In this document: positions 1 through 8,223 of the stretch, piece by piece
Position numbering within the stretch: the first letter of the stretch is position 1
Layout: every line of letters starts with the position of its first letter
NCBI GenBank assembly: GCA_016788565.1
Contig: JAEUSP010000052.1
Coordinates: forward strand, 53,026 to 117,025
DNA: 64,000 bases
Reading direction: 5' to 3'
From: Chlorobiota bacterium
GTDB lineage: Bacteria; Bacteroidota; Ignavibacteria; OLB7
Made by a program: the position numbers and the translations under genes
The notes under the pieces: model-generated
Seen by the model: the letters and a program-made list of their open reading frames with translations, nothing else
The model's database searches: none
What the model was told of the DNA's origin: nothing

Positions 1-103
1 AACCGAGCTTGACTACACCGACGGCCTAAACGGGCGGGGCTTTGTGTTCAACAACCCCAACGCCATGAAAACCTGCGGTTGCGGCTCCAGCTTCGGCGTG
101 TAA
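1..103 (+). CDS. A-type iron-sulfur carrier (IscA/SufA/ErpA family), C-terminal fragment
   Basis: The window opens inside this gene; only the last 33 codons are present, reading from base 2 to the TAA at 101-103. The end of the protein carries the family signature CGCG-SSF-V preceded by GFVFNNPNA, which is the C-terminal cysteine pair and preceding strand of A-type Fe-S cluster carriers. These proteins accept clusters from the assembly scaffold and hand them to apo-enzymes. The family is clear, but IscA, SufA and ErpA cannot be told apart from this fragment. Confidence 0.85.
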   Translation, partial: TELDYTDGLNGRGFVFNNPNAMKTCGCGSSFGV

Positions 104-230
104 TCGCCCTGATGTTCCCGCACGATCATCGCCGGGAAGGGAGCAAGTGCCACGATGCGCGATTCCCTTTCCCGGCGTTTTTCTCCACAATCCATATTCC
201 TTCCGACGTAACCAGCCTTCCCGCTTTCGC

Positions 231-629
231 ATGGAATCAACACAACGCCCCCTTGCCAACAACCCGCAAGCCAACCAGCATTTGGATAACGATCCGAACT
301 ACGACGTGCTGGTGGATAAACTTCACACCCGCACGGTGGAGCGGAAAATTATCTGGGAGTTGGGGGATGAGTCTGATGAATACATCGCCACCCTGAAAGG
401 GAAATCCTCCTTCACCATCCGCCGCATTAAGGAGAACTACAAGTACGTCCTGACGATGCGGAACGAGACGGGTGAGGTGGTCTTCCGAATCTCGCACGAT
501 AACTTGGAGGCCTCCAGCAGCGAGGCCCTGCTTCGGCTGTACAAACTTGCCGAGCGGATTGCAAAGCAGATAGATGAAGAGGTTGATAAAGCCATTCATC
601 TGCTGGACGATTTGGGGGATGATGAGTAA
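231..629 (+). CDS. Conserved-looking hypothetical protein, 132 aa
   Basis: I do not recognise this protein. I chose the ATG at 231 because the longer reading from 147 adds a proline- and arginine-rich stretch that looks like translated intergenic DNA, and there is no clear Shine-Dalgarno for either start. The protein is soluble and mixed charged: a strand-rich middle (residues about 45-90) is followed by a helical end rich in Glu, Asp and Lys that finishes in an acidic DDLGDDE tail. No signal peptide or membrane segment is visible. It lies 127 bp behind the Fe-S carrier on the same strand and could be co-transcribed with it. Confidence 0.6.
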   Translation: MESTQRPLANNPQANQHLDNDPNYDVLVDKLHTRTVERKIIWELGDESDEYIATLKGKSSFTIRRIKENYKYVLTMRNETGEVVFRISHDNLEASSSEALLRLYKLAERIAKQIDEEVDKAIHLLDDLGDDE

Positions 630-1111
630 ACGGGGTGCTGCGTGAACGTGCGCGACCAAACGTTCACAATGCTTGTCACAATGCTTGGTGTGCGCGCACC
701 TTCCGCCCCTTTCGGCGGCAACGGAGTACGGGCAATTGGCCACGCGGCGGCGGGCTGACTTCTCGGTTTTTGCTATTTCGCCCCCTGCCGTTCATCTGTC
801 CTAAGCATCCCCTGAAAAATGCCGTTGCCAGAAATCCTTCTATCCCCTATTATCGCACCCGTTAGAACCTTCCCTGCGCCCCACCCTGACTGAAACTTTT
901 GGCTGTTTTGCGGTGTTGTTTGCCGGATTACGGCATTCCGTTCATCAGCAACCCCAAACCTGAGTGAACCCATTGGGAACTGTATCGGCTTCGTTGAAGC
1001 GCGGTAGTTCCTTTTCAGGCTTGGCAACAGCATTTCGTTACGTGCTTCCTTCTTGGCAACCTGCTTCTCCAAAAACATACACACTAACCTCACCAACCTG
1101 AGAGTGTTTCC
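630..1111. other. Gene-free stretch with small repeats
   Basis: No convincing coding sequence is seen in these 482 bases. Near the left end GTGAACG (642-648) and CGTTCAC (661-667) form a 7-bp inverted repeat, which overlaps the first of two 12-base near-identical direct repeats CACAATGCTTGt/g (665-676 and 677-688). A GC-rich near-palindrome follows. These could be a weak terminator for the gene ending at 629 or a regulator site. I see no TAnnTTTG-type promoter in front of the gene starting at 1112. Confidence 0.4.
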
Positions 1112-3889
1112 ATGACAAACTTGTACACACGATGGAAGGGCCGCCTGCTTTCAGCCGCGATGCTCTTCGTACTGTGCTTCGGCACAACACAAGCCCAGTG
1201 GGCAGAACTGCCAGCGTTGAGCGACCAAATAAATTTTGGCATCAATGCCCTTTTCAACGGTAAACTTTATACGTGGGGCGGGGCAACGTCAAACCAGTAT
1301 CTGCTTGGCGGCCAATCGTTGGACATTGCCAACGGTTCAAGCTGGGTAACCGGGGTTGTTGCTCCGATTGAAGAACCTAAAATGGGTGGATATGGTGGTG
1401 TGGTCAACGGTAAAATTTACCTGATGGGGGGAACCTACACTGCAAATCAGAATGGGCAGAACGTAACGGCTGCGTCCCCGAAGGTCTATGAGTACGATCC
1501 TGCATCGAACACCATGACCACAAAAACCCAAGGCCCAACGTGGTGGTGGAACGGAGCCGGAGCTGTTGTGGAAGGAAAAATTTATCTAATGGCTGGGCTT
1601 AGCGTAGCGAACAATCAGATGGTGTATAACAACACCGTCCATGTTTACGACCCACAAACCAATACCTGGTCAACCGCAGGCAATGGCCCGTACATTGCCC
1701 AGTATCCTACGGCCACCGCAATCGGGAACACCATCTATTTAATCGGTGGTGCTAATAATTCCGGGAACTTGGCGAGCGCTTATAAAGGAGTTGTCTCCGG
1801 TGGCACAATTACTTGGACAGCGATCGCTAACTACCCGGTTGCTGCTCAACGCTCCGGTGCAGGCGTGCTTGGCGGTAAAGTCTATGTAGCTGGCGGCGCA
1901 AGCACCGAAGAATTGGACGCTGTGTACAAGTACGACCCAGCAACCGATAAGTGGGGTGCCGATTACGCTCTTCCGGTCAAGACCTACAACGTGAACACCA
2001 TGCCAAGCGATGCCAACTCCCTCTACTGGATTGGTGGCTTGAACAATCCTAAAGCCTTCCAGTTCACAGCGGGTGCGCAAGTTGCCGTTGCATCGGTTGA
2101 CCAAACCAACTTTGTGGTGACGGTGAACAAGGGGGACAACAAAACCATTAACGTCCCCGTGACCAACCGCGGCGTTATTGACCTAACCGGCTCCGCCACC
2201 GGCGCAATGCCCTGGCTAACCGCTCCGCAGCCGCTAACGGTGGCACCGGGCGCAACCACCAATTTGGTGCTCAGTGTCAACTCCTCAACGCTCTCGGTTG
2301 GCAAGCACCAAACCACTGCCACGCTAACCACCAACGATGCCAAAAACAAAACCATTACCATCAATGTGATGGTGTGGGTTGTTGAGAACCTTAAAACCCA
2401 ACCGTTCACCGCAGTTGTTGAAGAAGGTGGTGGATCGTGGTGCCCGCCATGCTTTGCTGGGATTCAGGAGTTAGAGTCCATTAAGCAACAACTTGGCGAC
2501 CGCGTTTTGGTTCTTTCCTACCACGGCAATCAAGGGGGTTCTTCCACCAACAAGGACCCGATGCACTTCCCAGAAGGAATCAACACCATCCAAAAACTTG
2601 GCTTAAACGGCTTCCCGAACGCAGCATTCCAACGCCGCGTGTTCAAGGGTGAGCAATATCCAATGATCGGGCTTGGTTCATGGGCAGATGCTCTGAACAC
2701 ACTGTTCGCCGAGCGCGACGTGGCCGCTGCCGCGATTGACATTGACGAAAGCAGCTACGATGCCAACACAAAAATGGTCACCGCAAACGTGACCGTTACC
2801 ACTGCCGAGGCTATCGAGATGAAAGCCGGGCGCACGCTTCGCCTGACAGGGTTGGTGATCCAAGATGGTATCGTCTATCACCAAGCGGCTTCCCAAACAC
2901 GGCTATGGACATTCCATGACGCTGTTCGCTCGATGGGGCCAACGATTGATGGAGCCCAACTGACCGTTCCCCAGGGAATGCTTGTGGAAGGGAATATCCT
3001 GCCACCAGGAAGCGTCCTGAAAGGAAGCGTCACCTTTAAAGTGACCAACGAAAATGACCAGGGGAAGCTGCCGGGCGACGATAGCTATCCAGAGATCACC
3101 TTCGATGCCAACAACAAGCTGCCAATCAAACTTGAGGACTGCCACTTGGTGGTGTTGGCCCACATCAACGACGGCAACAACTACGGCGAAATCCTTCAGG
3201 GGGTGAAAGCTCCGTTCCCAACGGGTGGCCCGGCTGGCGCAACTATTTCGCAAACCACCAGCAAATGGCAAGCAACCATCAAGCCAACCGAGACGGCCAG
3301 CTACACAACAACAATCAAGAACCTGACGGATGCTCCGCAGGAACTGACCGTGACGCGGACCCAGAACAACATTCCAACTGGCTGGAGCAGCTACATGAAA
3401 CTTGGCAGCACCCAGCTTGATCCGAACACACCGTCGGGCAACCTGACGCTTCCACCGGGTGCTTCCATTGCCGTGCAACTGTACGTCACCGGAACAACGG
3501 AAAAAGCCAACGGAACCGTGACGCTCCAGTTCAAAGCCGGAGCAACCACGCTGGACCAAAACTACACGACCACAACCACCACGAACGAGCCTTCGACCGG
3601 TGTGGACGATGCGCCAGTAACGGGCGTTGGAATGAGCCTTTCGGCAAGCCTGCCGAACCCAGCCAACACCAGCACCACGTTCAGCTACTCGCTGCTGCAA
3701 AGCGGCCAGGTGACGGTGAGCGTGACCGGAATCAACGGCGAGAAAGTGATGGATCTGGCTCCAGGCTTTGCCGAGGCAGGAATGCACACCTTCCGCTTGG
3801 ATGTCAGCACGCTTCCAGCAGGCAACTACGTTGTCACGCTGAACAGCAACGGACGTTCGGTCAGCCGCCGCATGGTGATTGTCCACTAA
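1112..3889 (+). CDS. Secreted Kelch-repeat / Omp28-like thioredoxin-fold protein with T9SS sorting domain
   Basis: A signal peptide (residues 1-28, ending in TQAQ) is followed by Kelch-type beta-propeller blades at about 40-310 with repeated GG and Y-YDP motifs. Next comes an Ig-like segment of the choice-of-anchor type (about 320-420). A thioredoxin-fold region starts near residue 425 with the redox motif WCPPC at about 443-447, and its continuation resembles Omp28-type outer-membrane proteins. The end (about 840-925) is a type IX secretion sorting domain with NPANTSTTF, an L-AGNY strand and a basic last strand. The protein should cross the outer membrane by T9SS and stay on the surface. The CxxC pair suggests a disulfide or redox role, which is inference. 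The downstream sorted protein is separated by a terminator. Confidence 0.8.
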   Translation: MTNLYTRWKGRLLSAAMLFVLCFGTTQAQWAELPALSDQINFGINALFNGKLYTWGGATSNQYLLGGQSLDIANGSSWVTGVVAPIEEPKMGGYGGVVNGKIYLMGGTYTANQNGQNVTAASPKVYEYDPASNTMTTKTQGPTWWWNGAGAVVEGKIYLMAGLSVANNQMVYNNTVHVYDPQTNTWSTAGNGPYIAQYPTATAIGNTIYLIGGANNSGNLASAYKGVVSGGTITWTAIANYPVAAQRSGAGVLGGKVYVAGGASTEELDAVYKYDPATDKWGADYALPVKTYNVNTMPSDANSLYWIGGLNNPKAFQFTAGAQVAVASVDQTNFVVTVNKGDNKTINVPVTNRGVIDLTGSATGAMPWLTAPQPLTVAPGATTNLVLSVNSSTLSVGKHQTTATLTTNDAKNKTITINVMVWVVENLKTQPFTAVVEEGGGSWCPPCFAGIQELESIKQQLGDRVLVLSYHGNQGGSSTNKDPMHFPEGINTIQKLGLNGFPNAAFQRRVFKGEQYPMIGLGSWADALNTLFAERDVAAAAIDIDESSYDANTKMVTANVTVTTAEAIEMKAGRTLRLTGLVIQDGIVYHQAASQTRLWTFHDAVRSMGPTIDGAQLTVPQGMLVEGNILPPGSVLKGSVTFKVTNENDQGKLPGDDSYPEITFDANNKLPIKLEDCHLVVLAHINDGNNYGEILQGVKAPFPTGGPAGATISQTTSKWQATIKPTETASYTTTIKNLTDAPQELTVTRTQNNIPTGWSSYMKLGSTQLDPNTPSGNLTLPPGASIAVQLYVTGTTEKANGTVTLQFKAGATTLDQNYTTTTTTNEPSTGVDDAPVTGVGMSLSASLPNPANTSTTFSYSLLQSGQVTVSVTGINGEKVMDLAPGFAEAGMHTFRLDVSTLPAGNYVVTLNSNGRSVSRRMVIVH

Positions 3890-3906
3890 AAACGCTTGCA
3901 AAAACT

Positions 3907-3944
3907 ACGCGCCCCGGCTGCTGCTTGGGGCGCGTGGTGGTTTT
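3907..3944 (+). terminator. Rho-independent terminator after the Kelch/Omp28 gene
   Basis: A perfect 9-bp stem (3907-3915 with 3927-3935, ACGCGCCCC/GGGGCGCGT) with an 11-base loop is followed by GTGGTTTTAATTTT. It lies 18 bases after the stop codon and overlaps the promoter of the next gene. Confidence 0.75.
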
Positions 3945-3951
3945 AATTTTG
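3925..3951 (+). promoter_or_regulatory. Bacteroidota-type promoter for the gene at 3981
   Basis: TTG at 3925-3927 lies 16 bases before TAATTTTG (3944-3951), a match to the TAnnTTTG -7 core described for Bacteroidota. Transcription would start near 3958, 23 bases before the ATG. The spacing to the -33 element is shorter than usual. The same extended core TAATTTTGCG occurs at 44964. Confidence 0.55.
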
Positions 3952-3980
3952 CGCAACACAACTAACCGAGGGTGATACTT

Positions 3981-4709
3981 ATGAAGAGATTCCTTTCTGC
4001 AACTCTGCTCCTTCTTGGCGGGCTATGCCTCCTATCGGCCAACGCTGCCGCACAAAGCTTCAGCGTGGCCATGGAAGAACCGCACGTGACGGTTTTTAAG
4101 GAGTACAACGTAATTACGATGGACTACATTTTCCATGTGGTCAATACAACAGCCAACCCATTAGCGCTTGTTGCTTCGCGCACCAAGAACCAATTGCCAA
4201 ATCCAGAAATATCCACCACGGTGGTCTGCTGGGGCGACCTTTGCTACGATGCCAAGGAAAGCATCTACAACGCCAACATCGTCAAGCCGGGAAAATCGCC
4301 ATACTGCAAAGTGACGGTGACGCTGCCGATTGGCGAAACCAACTGTGCCGACGTTCAGATGACGTTTGGCGTTCAGTTCACCGAGGAGTCAACGGTGCGC
4401 GACATCACGGCTTGCGCACCAACCGGTATCAGCAGCGTTGATGAGGGGAACCTGGTGACCGGCGTGAAAATCGCACCAAACCCAGCCACCATTAACCCAA
4501 CCATGACGCTCCCAACCGAGCTGCAAACCGCAGGCGAACTGACGCTGAATTTGTTCACCGTAAAAGGGGCAAAAGCCAGCGAACAGCATTTCCCAGCCGG
4601 AAGCGAATCAGTAGTGGTAAACACCAGCGGGCTTCCCAACGGAGTCTATTTCTACCAGATTGCTGGCGGCCAGAAAGAAGCACGCGGAACCATGGTTGTG
4701 GCGAAGTAA
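3981..4709 (+). CDS. Short secreted protein with T9SS sorting domain
   Basis: The ATG at 3981 begins a clean signal peptide (MKRFLSATLLLLGG, ending ANAAAQ). The 242-aa protein has an all-beta body of about 130 residues with four cysteines, followed by a C-terminal sorting domain (about 160-242) with APNPATINPT and LPNGVYFYQI, ending in MVVAK. The body is not a family I recognise; an immunoglobulin-like fold is plausible. It has its own promoter and lies directly after another sorted protein. Its role is unknown beyond T9SS export and probable surface attachment. Confidence 0.75.
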   Translation: MKRFLSATLLLLGGLCLLSANAAAQSFSVAMEEPHVTVFKEYNVITMDYIFHVVNTTANPLALVASRTKNQLPNPEISTTVVCWGDLCYDAKESIYNANIVKPGKSPYCKVTVTLPIGETNCADVQMTFGVQFTEESTVRDITACAPTGISSVDEGNLVTGVKIAPNPATINPTMTLPTELQTAGELTLNLFTVKGAKASEQHFPAGSESVVVNTSGLPNGVYFYQIAGGQKEARGTMVVAK

Positions 4710-4748
4710 ATCGGGAACCCCTCAGAGATTCATCCTCAAGACGTTAGT

Positions 4749-4787
4749 AATGGGATGCAGGCCAATGGCTTGCATCCCATTTTCTTT
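4749..4787 (+). terminator. Rho-independent terminator
   Basis: A perfect 10-bp stem ATGGGATGCA (4750-4759) with TGCATCCCAT (4771-4780) is extended by an A-T pair and followed by TTTTCTTTC. It lies 40 bases past the stop of the short sorted protein. Confidence 0.8.
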
Positions 4788-4802
4788 CTGCTCCCTCTCT
4801 CT

Positions 4803-4840
4803 TTCTTCCCTCTGTGCCCTCTGTGCCTCTGTGGTCCTTT
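4803..4840 (-). repeat. Dispersed ACAGAG-type intergenic repeat, copy 1
   Basis: This stretch, read on the minus strand, contains CCACAGAGGCACAGAGGG plus a further CACAGAGGG. A second copy lies at 6949-6986 in the opposite orientation. Such short sequences recur between genes in many unrelated bacterial genomes and give rise to false small proteins reading SLCALCASVV. The rest of the gap to the superoxide dismutase gene (4841-5012) shows nothing I can name. Confidence 0.6.
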
Positions 4841-5012
4841 CTCTTCTTGGCAACAATCGAGAATGAGCAAGCAATCGGGCAACATTTTCTTACCCCACCC
4901 CCTTCTGCTGCATCAAAAAATTCGGCAAGTTACCGGCCCTTCGGTGGAGCGGCTTTGCCAAAGCCTATCCGCCGTCTAACAAGCTATTCACACACTACTT
5001 CCAAACAGCACA

Positions 5013-5642
5013 ATGGCATATCAATGGGAATTTCGTCCGCGTCCGTACACCGATGCTGAAGCCGCCGACCTTCTTGCTCCGGTGATTGATGCCGAGACCG
5101 CCGATTGGCACTACAACAAGCACCACAAAGGCTATGTGGATGCCATGAACAAAATTGAAACCGAGCTTGAAACCGCCGACCGCGCCGCCGCCAACGGCAA
5201 CTACTCCAACGTTGGCGAACTGAAACGCCGGTTCACCTGGAACCACGCCGGCTCGTTGCTGCACGATGTCTATTGGGAAGTGATGGGGGGCGATGGCGAC
5301 CCAACAAAAGGACCAGAAATTAAAGCGGCTATCGAAGCTGAGTTCGGTTCGTTCGAAGCCTGGCGCGCCGATTTCAAGGCCGCTTGCATTGCCGCTAAAC
5401 TCTCCGGTTGGGGGGTGCTGGCCTACGACCAACTTTACTCCGGTCGCTTAATCAACCTGCAAGTGGATGAACACCACTACGGCGCGATGTGGGGCGGAAT
5501 CCCGCTTATCGCCTGCGACGTGTTCGAGCACGCCTACTACCACAAAGATGGCTGGGCACGCGCCGCCTACGTGGAAAATTTCATCAACAATCTGAACTGG
5601 GAACGGATCAACGCCCGCTACCTGAAGTTTGTGCAGAAGTAA
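5013..5642 (+). CDS. Superoxide dismutase [Fe/Mn]
   Basis: This 209-aa cytoplasmic enzyme converts superoxide to hydrogen peroxide and oxygen. The four expected metal ligands are visible: His33 in DWHYNKHH, His84 in LLHDVYW, and Asp169 and His173 in DVFEHAYY. The usual tryptophan of the last motif is Phe here, and the NH preceding the second ligand is LH, so the sequence is a somewhat divergent member. There is no signal peptide. The ATG at 5013 is the only sensible start and the length is normal for the family. Metal preference (Fe or Mn) cannot be decided by eye. It stands alone between two terminators. Confidence 0.93.
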   Translation: MAYQWEFRPRPYTDAEAADLLAPVIDAETADWHYNKHHKGYVDAMNKIETELETADRAAANGNYSNVGELKRRFTWNHAGSLLHDVYWEVMGGDGDPTKGPEIKAAIEAEFGSFEAWRADFKAACIAAKLSGWGVLAYDQLYSGRLINLQVDEHHYGAMWGGIPLIACDVFEHAYYHKDGWARAAYVENFINNLNWERINARYLKFVQK

Positions 5643-5653
5643 GGCTATTTGCC

Positions 5654-5695
5654 AGGGCGGAGCCGGACAGATGGTTCGGCTCCGCCCTTGTTTTT
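5654..5695 (+). terminator. Rho-independent terminator of the SOD gene
   Basis: A perfect 12-bp stem (5654-5665 with 5677-5688, AGGGCGGAGCCG) and an 11-base loop are followed by TGTTTTTATT, 11 bases past the stop codon. Confidence 0.9.
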
Positions 5696-5745
5696 ATTGC
5701 TCACCGCGAACTCACACACACACTCTCCCTCTCAACATCGTTGCT

Positions 5746-6375
5746 ATGCTGATTGGCCTGTTCCCCCTCAACATTGTGCTGTTCCCCGGCTCACTCTATC
5801 CATTGCGGATTTTCGAGCCGAGGTACAAGCAGTTGATCCGTGAAACGATTGATAGCGATGGGGCTTTTGGCATCAACCTTGTGGAAGAAAACAAGATGGC
5901 CAACGTTGGATGTTTGGCCAAAGTGGATAAGGTGGTTCACGTCTATCCAGATGGCAAAATGGAGATTGTGGTGATCGGCACCGAACGATTCCGGATTGAT
6001 AGCTACCACGATGGCGACAAGCCCTACCTTGTTGCCGAAGTGAACACGTTCGACGACGAGGCCAACGCCCCACCCGATTTTGAACTGCTGGAAAACACCA
6101 TCCGTTTGTACAACCAACTTGCCGAAGTTGTCTATGGTGAAGCCGAGCCACTGTTAGAGCCATCGCAATGGATTACCGGCGGCGCGGCCTTCCGTATGGC
6201 GCAGAAATCTGGGCTGGACCTTAGCCTGCGGCAGAAAATGTTGGAGATGCTTTCCGAAGATGAGCGGCTTTCCTTCCTCCACAAATACCTAACAGAGCTG
6301 GTTCCAAAGGTGAAAGAGTACGAAACGATGCAGGCACTTAGCCGGAACGATGGCTACCTGCGCCAGGGGCCGTAG
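5746..6375 (+). CDS. Stand-alone LON substrate-binding domain protein
   Basis: The 209-aa protein starts MLIGLFPLNIVLFPGSLYPL and continues IFEPRYKQL, the hallmark opening of the Lon protease N-terminal (PUA-like) domain, followed by a helical bundle. It has no AAA or protease part, so it is a member of the Lon-N-only family. Its biochemical role is not settled; substrate recognition is the usual guess. I chose the ATG at 5746 because the upstream in-frame extension translates the terminator. The acetyltransferase gene starts 6 bases after its stop, so the two are probably co-transcribed. Confidence 0.85.
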   Translation: MLIGLFPLNIVLFPGSLYPLRIFEPRYKQLIRETIDSDGAFGINLVEENKMANVGCLAKVDKVVHVYPDGKMEIVVIGTERFRIDSYHDGDKPYLVAEVNTFDDEANAPPDFELLENTIRLYNQLAEVVYGEAEPLLEPSQWITGGAAFRMAQKSGLDLSLRQKMLEMLSEDERLSFLHKYLTELVPKVKEYETMQALSRNDGYLRQGP

Positions 6376-6381
6376 CCTCCC

Positions 6382-6909
6382 ATGATGATTCTTGAAACAG
6401 AGCGATTGATCCTGCGGCAATGGGAACCGGATGAACTTCATCTGGTTCATGGCATCGTTGGCCACTTGCCAACAATGCAGTTCTGGCCCGCGCCGTTCAC
6501 GATTCAGCAAAGCGAAGGCTGGCTTCGCCGGTGCCTTGAAACCTACGCGGCAACCGCCAACACCCTGGGCCGTTGGGCAACGGTGCTGAAAGAATCAGGC
6601 CGGGTGATTGGTGATTGCGGGCTGATGATTTCGGAGGTGAACGGCGTGGCCCAGAACGACCTGGGCTACATCATCCATGCCGACCATTGGCGCAACGGCT
6701 ACGCAACCGAAGCCGCCGCAGCAATCCGCGATTATGCTTTTTTGAGGTTGAAGCTGCCGCGAATCGTGGCCAACATGGCCTGCGACCACCACGGCTCGGC
6801 AAGGGTAGCAGAGATCATCGGGATGACGTTGGAGGCCGAGTTTCTGAACCAGAAGAATCGGGGAATCCGGACGTTCCTCTACTCCATGCAACGGGGATCG
6901 TTCCAATAG
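6382..6909 (+). CDS. GNAT-family N-acetyltransferase (RimJ/RimL-like)
   Basis: The 175-aa protein begins MMILETERLILRQWEPDEL, the standard opening of RimJ/RimL-type GNAT enzymes. It carries the acetyl-CoA-binding region around HADHWRNGYATEAAAAIRDY (motif A, pattern G-A-E) and the LPRIVANMACDH segment of motif B. Members transfer acetyl from acetyl-CoA to amino groups, often on ribosomal proteins or small amines; the substrate here is unknown. It follows the LON-domain gene by 6 bases. The second ATG at 6385 is an alternative start. Confidence 0.88.
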   Translation: MMILETERLILRQWEPDELHLVHGIVGHLPTMQFWPAPFTIQQSEGWLRRCLETYAATANTLGRWATVLKESGRVIGDCGLMISEVNGVAQNDLGYIIHADHWRNGYATEAAAAIRDYAFLRLKLPRIVANMACDHHGSARVAEIIGMTLEAEFLNQKNRGIRTFLYSMQRGSFQ

Positions 6910-6948
6910 CTGGCCTGTTTGTAACGTCTACCGTCTCCCACAAAAAAG

Positions 6949-6986
6949 AACCACAGAGACACAGAGGGCACAGAGGGAAGAGAGAA
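6949..6986 (+). repeat. Dispersed ACAGAG-type intergenic repeat, copy 2
   Basis: CCACAGAGACACAGAGGG followed by CACAGAGGG lies between the acetyltransferase and mnmA genes. It matches the element at 4803-4840 in opposite orientation. Confidence 0.6.
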
Positions 6987-7015
6987 AAGAAGAAGTATCA
7001 TTATCCAGAAAAGCC

Positions 7016-8113
7016 ATGAGCAAGCGCGTTATTGTTGGGATGTCGGGCGGGTTGGATTCATCGGTGGCGGCTGCGCTGCTGGTGGAGCAGGGGTATGAGG
7101 TGATTGGGATCACTATTAAGACTTACCGCTACGAGGATGTTGGCGGCAACGTTGGCAGCGACACCAGTTGCTGCTCGCTGGATGGCATCAACGATGCACG
7201 GCGCGTTGCAATGGCCCTGGGAATCCCCCACTACGTGTATGATTTCACCGAGACCTTCGGCAGGGAAATCATTGACTACTTCACCGCTGGCTACCTTGCC
7301 GGCGACACCCCGAACCCCTGCGTGATGTGCAACCGGAAGATCAAGTGGGCCGAGATGTTGCGCCGCGCCGACGCGCTGGGGGCCGACTTCATCGCCACCG
7401 GCCACTACGCAAAACTTCGCCAGGATCCCGCCAGCGGCCGGCATATTTTAAGCCGTGGGAACGACCGTGAAAAAGATCAATCCTACGCGCTGTGGGCCGT
7501 TGAGCAAAGCGCGCTTGCCCGCACACTGTTCCCCCTTGCCGATTTAACCAAGCCGGAATCCCGCGCCATTGCTCATCGGCTGAACCTTCCGGTGGCGGGG
7601 AAACGTGAGTCGTACGAAATTTGCTTCATCCCCGATAACGACTACAAGCGGTTTTTACGGGACAATGTGGAGGGGCTAGAGGATCAGGTTGCGGGGGGGG
7701 AGATTGTTCGGGATGGTGAGGTAATTGGCAAGCACAACGGCTATCCGTTTTACACCGTTGGGCAGCGGCGCGGGATTGGGGTTGCTGCCCCCGAACCGTT
7801 GTTTGTGATCGGTGTGTTTCCGCAAAACAACCAGGTGGAAGTTGGGACTGCCGACCAGCTGATGCACCAGGGCCTAACCGCCGACACCGTCAATCTTATC
7901 AAGTACGATTCCCTTCCCCAACCAACGCGGTTGATTGCCAAAATCCGCTACAAGGATGAAGGGGCAATGGCCACCGGCCACACCACCCCCGATGGAATCT
8001 TGCATCTACGGTTCGACGAACCACGCCGCGCAATCACCCCGGGGCAATCGGTGGTGCTGTACGAAGGGGACGATGTTGTGGGTGGCGGAATAATTCGTGC
8101 TTGGAATGATTGA
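7016..8113 (+). CDS. mnmA: tRNA-specific 2-thiouridylase MnmA
   Basis: MnmA uses ATP and a persulfide sulfur to make 2-thiouridine at position 34 of tRNAs for Lys, Glu and Gln. The 365-aa protein shows the PP-loop SGGLDSS (10-16), the NPCVMCN motif with catalytic Cys105, ATGHYAKL, DQSYALW (binding and recognition), Cys203 in YEICFIPD, and the central-domain signature YTVGQRRGIG. Both catalytic cysteines are present and the length is normal. The start is the ATG at 7016, soon after a dispersed repeat; no strong Shine-Dalgarno is visible. The gene appears to be transcribed alone. Confidence 0.97.
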   Translation: MSKRVIVGMSGGLDSSVAAALLVEQGYEVIGITIKTYRYEDVGGNVGSDTSCCSLDGINDARRVAMALGIPHYVYDFTETFGREIIDYFTAGYLAGDTPNPCVMCNRKIKWAEMLRRADALGADFIATGHYAKLRQDPASGRHILSRGNDREKDQSYALWAVEQSALARTLFPLADLTKPESRAIAHRLNLPVAGKRESYEICFIPDNDYKRFLRDNVEGLEDQVAGGEIVRDGEVIGKHNGYPFYTVGQRRGIGVAAPEPLFVIGVFPQNNQVEVGTADQLMHQGLTADTVNLIKYDSLPQPTRLIAKIRYKDEGAMATGHTTPDGILHLRFDEPRRAITPGQSVVLYEGDDVVGGGIIRAWND

Positions 8114-8223
8114 TCGTAACGGTTTTGCTGTGTAGTTTACGGGTGCAATTCTGTCATCGGCAATTCTTGCTTTGATGATGCCCACACAAGCCTTCCGGCG
8201 ATTACTGCCCAACCGTTCTGCAC

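Noticed and set aside
2903..3901. 332-codon minus-strand reading opposite the Kelch/Omp28 gene
   Set aside because: It mirrors the real coding frame and shows no family signature; the plus-strand gene has signal peptide, domains and sorting end.
4660..4979. Small readings containing LCALCASVV
   Set aside because: They translate a dispersed intergenic repeat, a well-known source of false small proteins.
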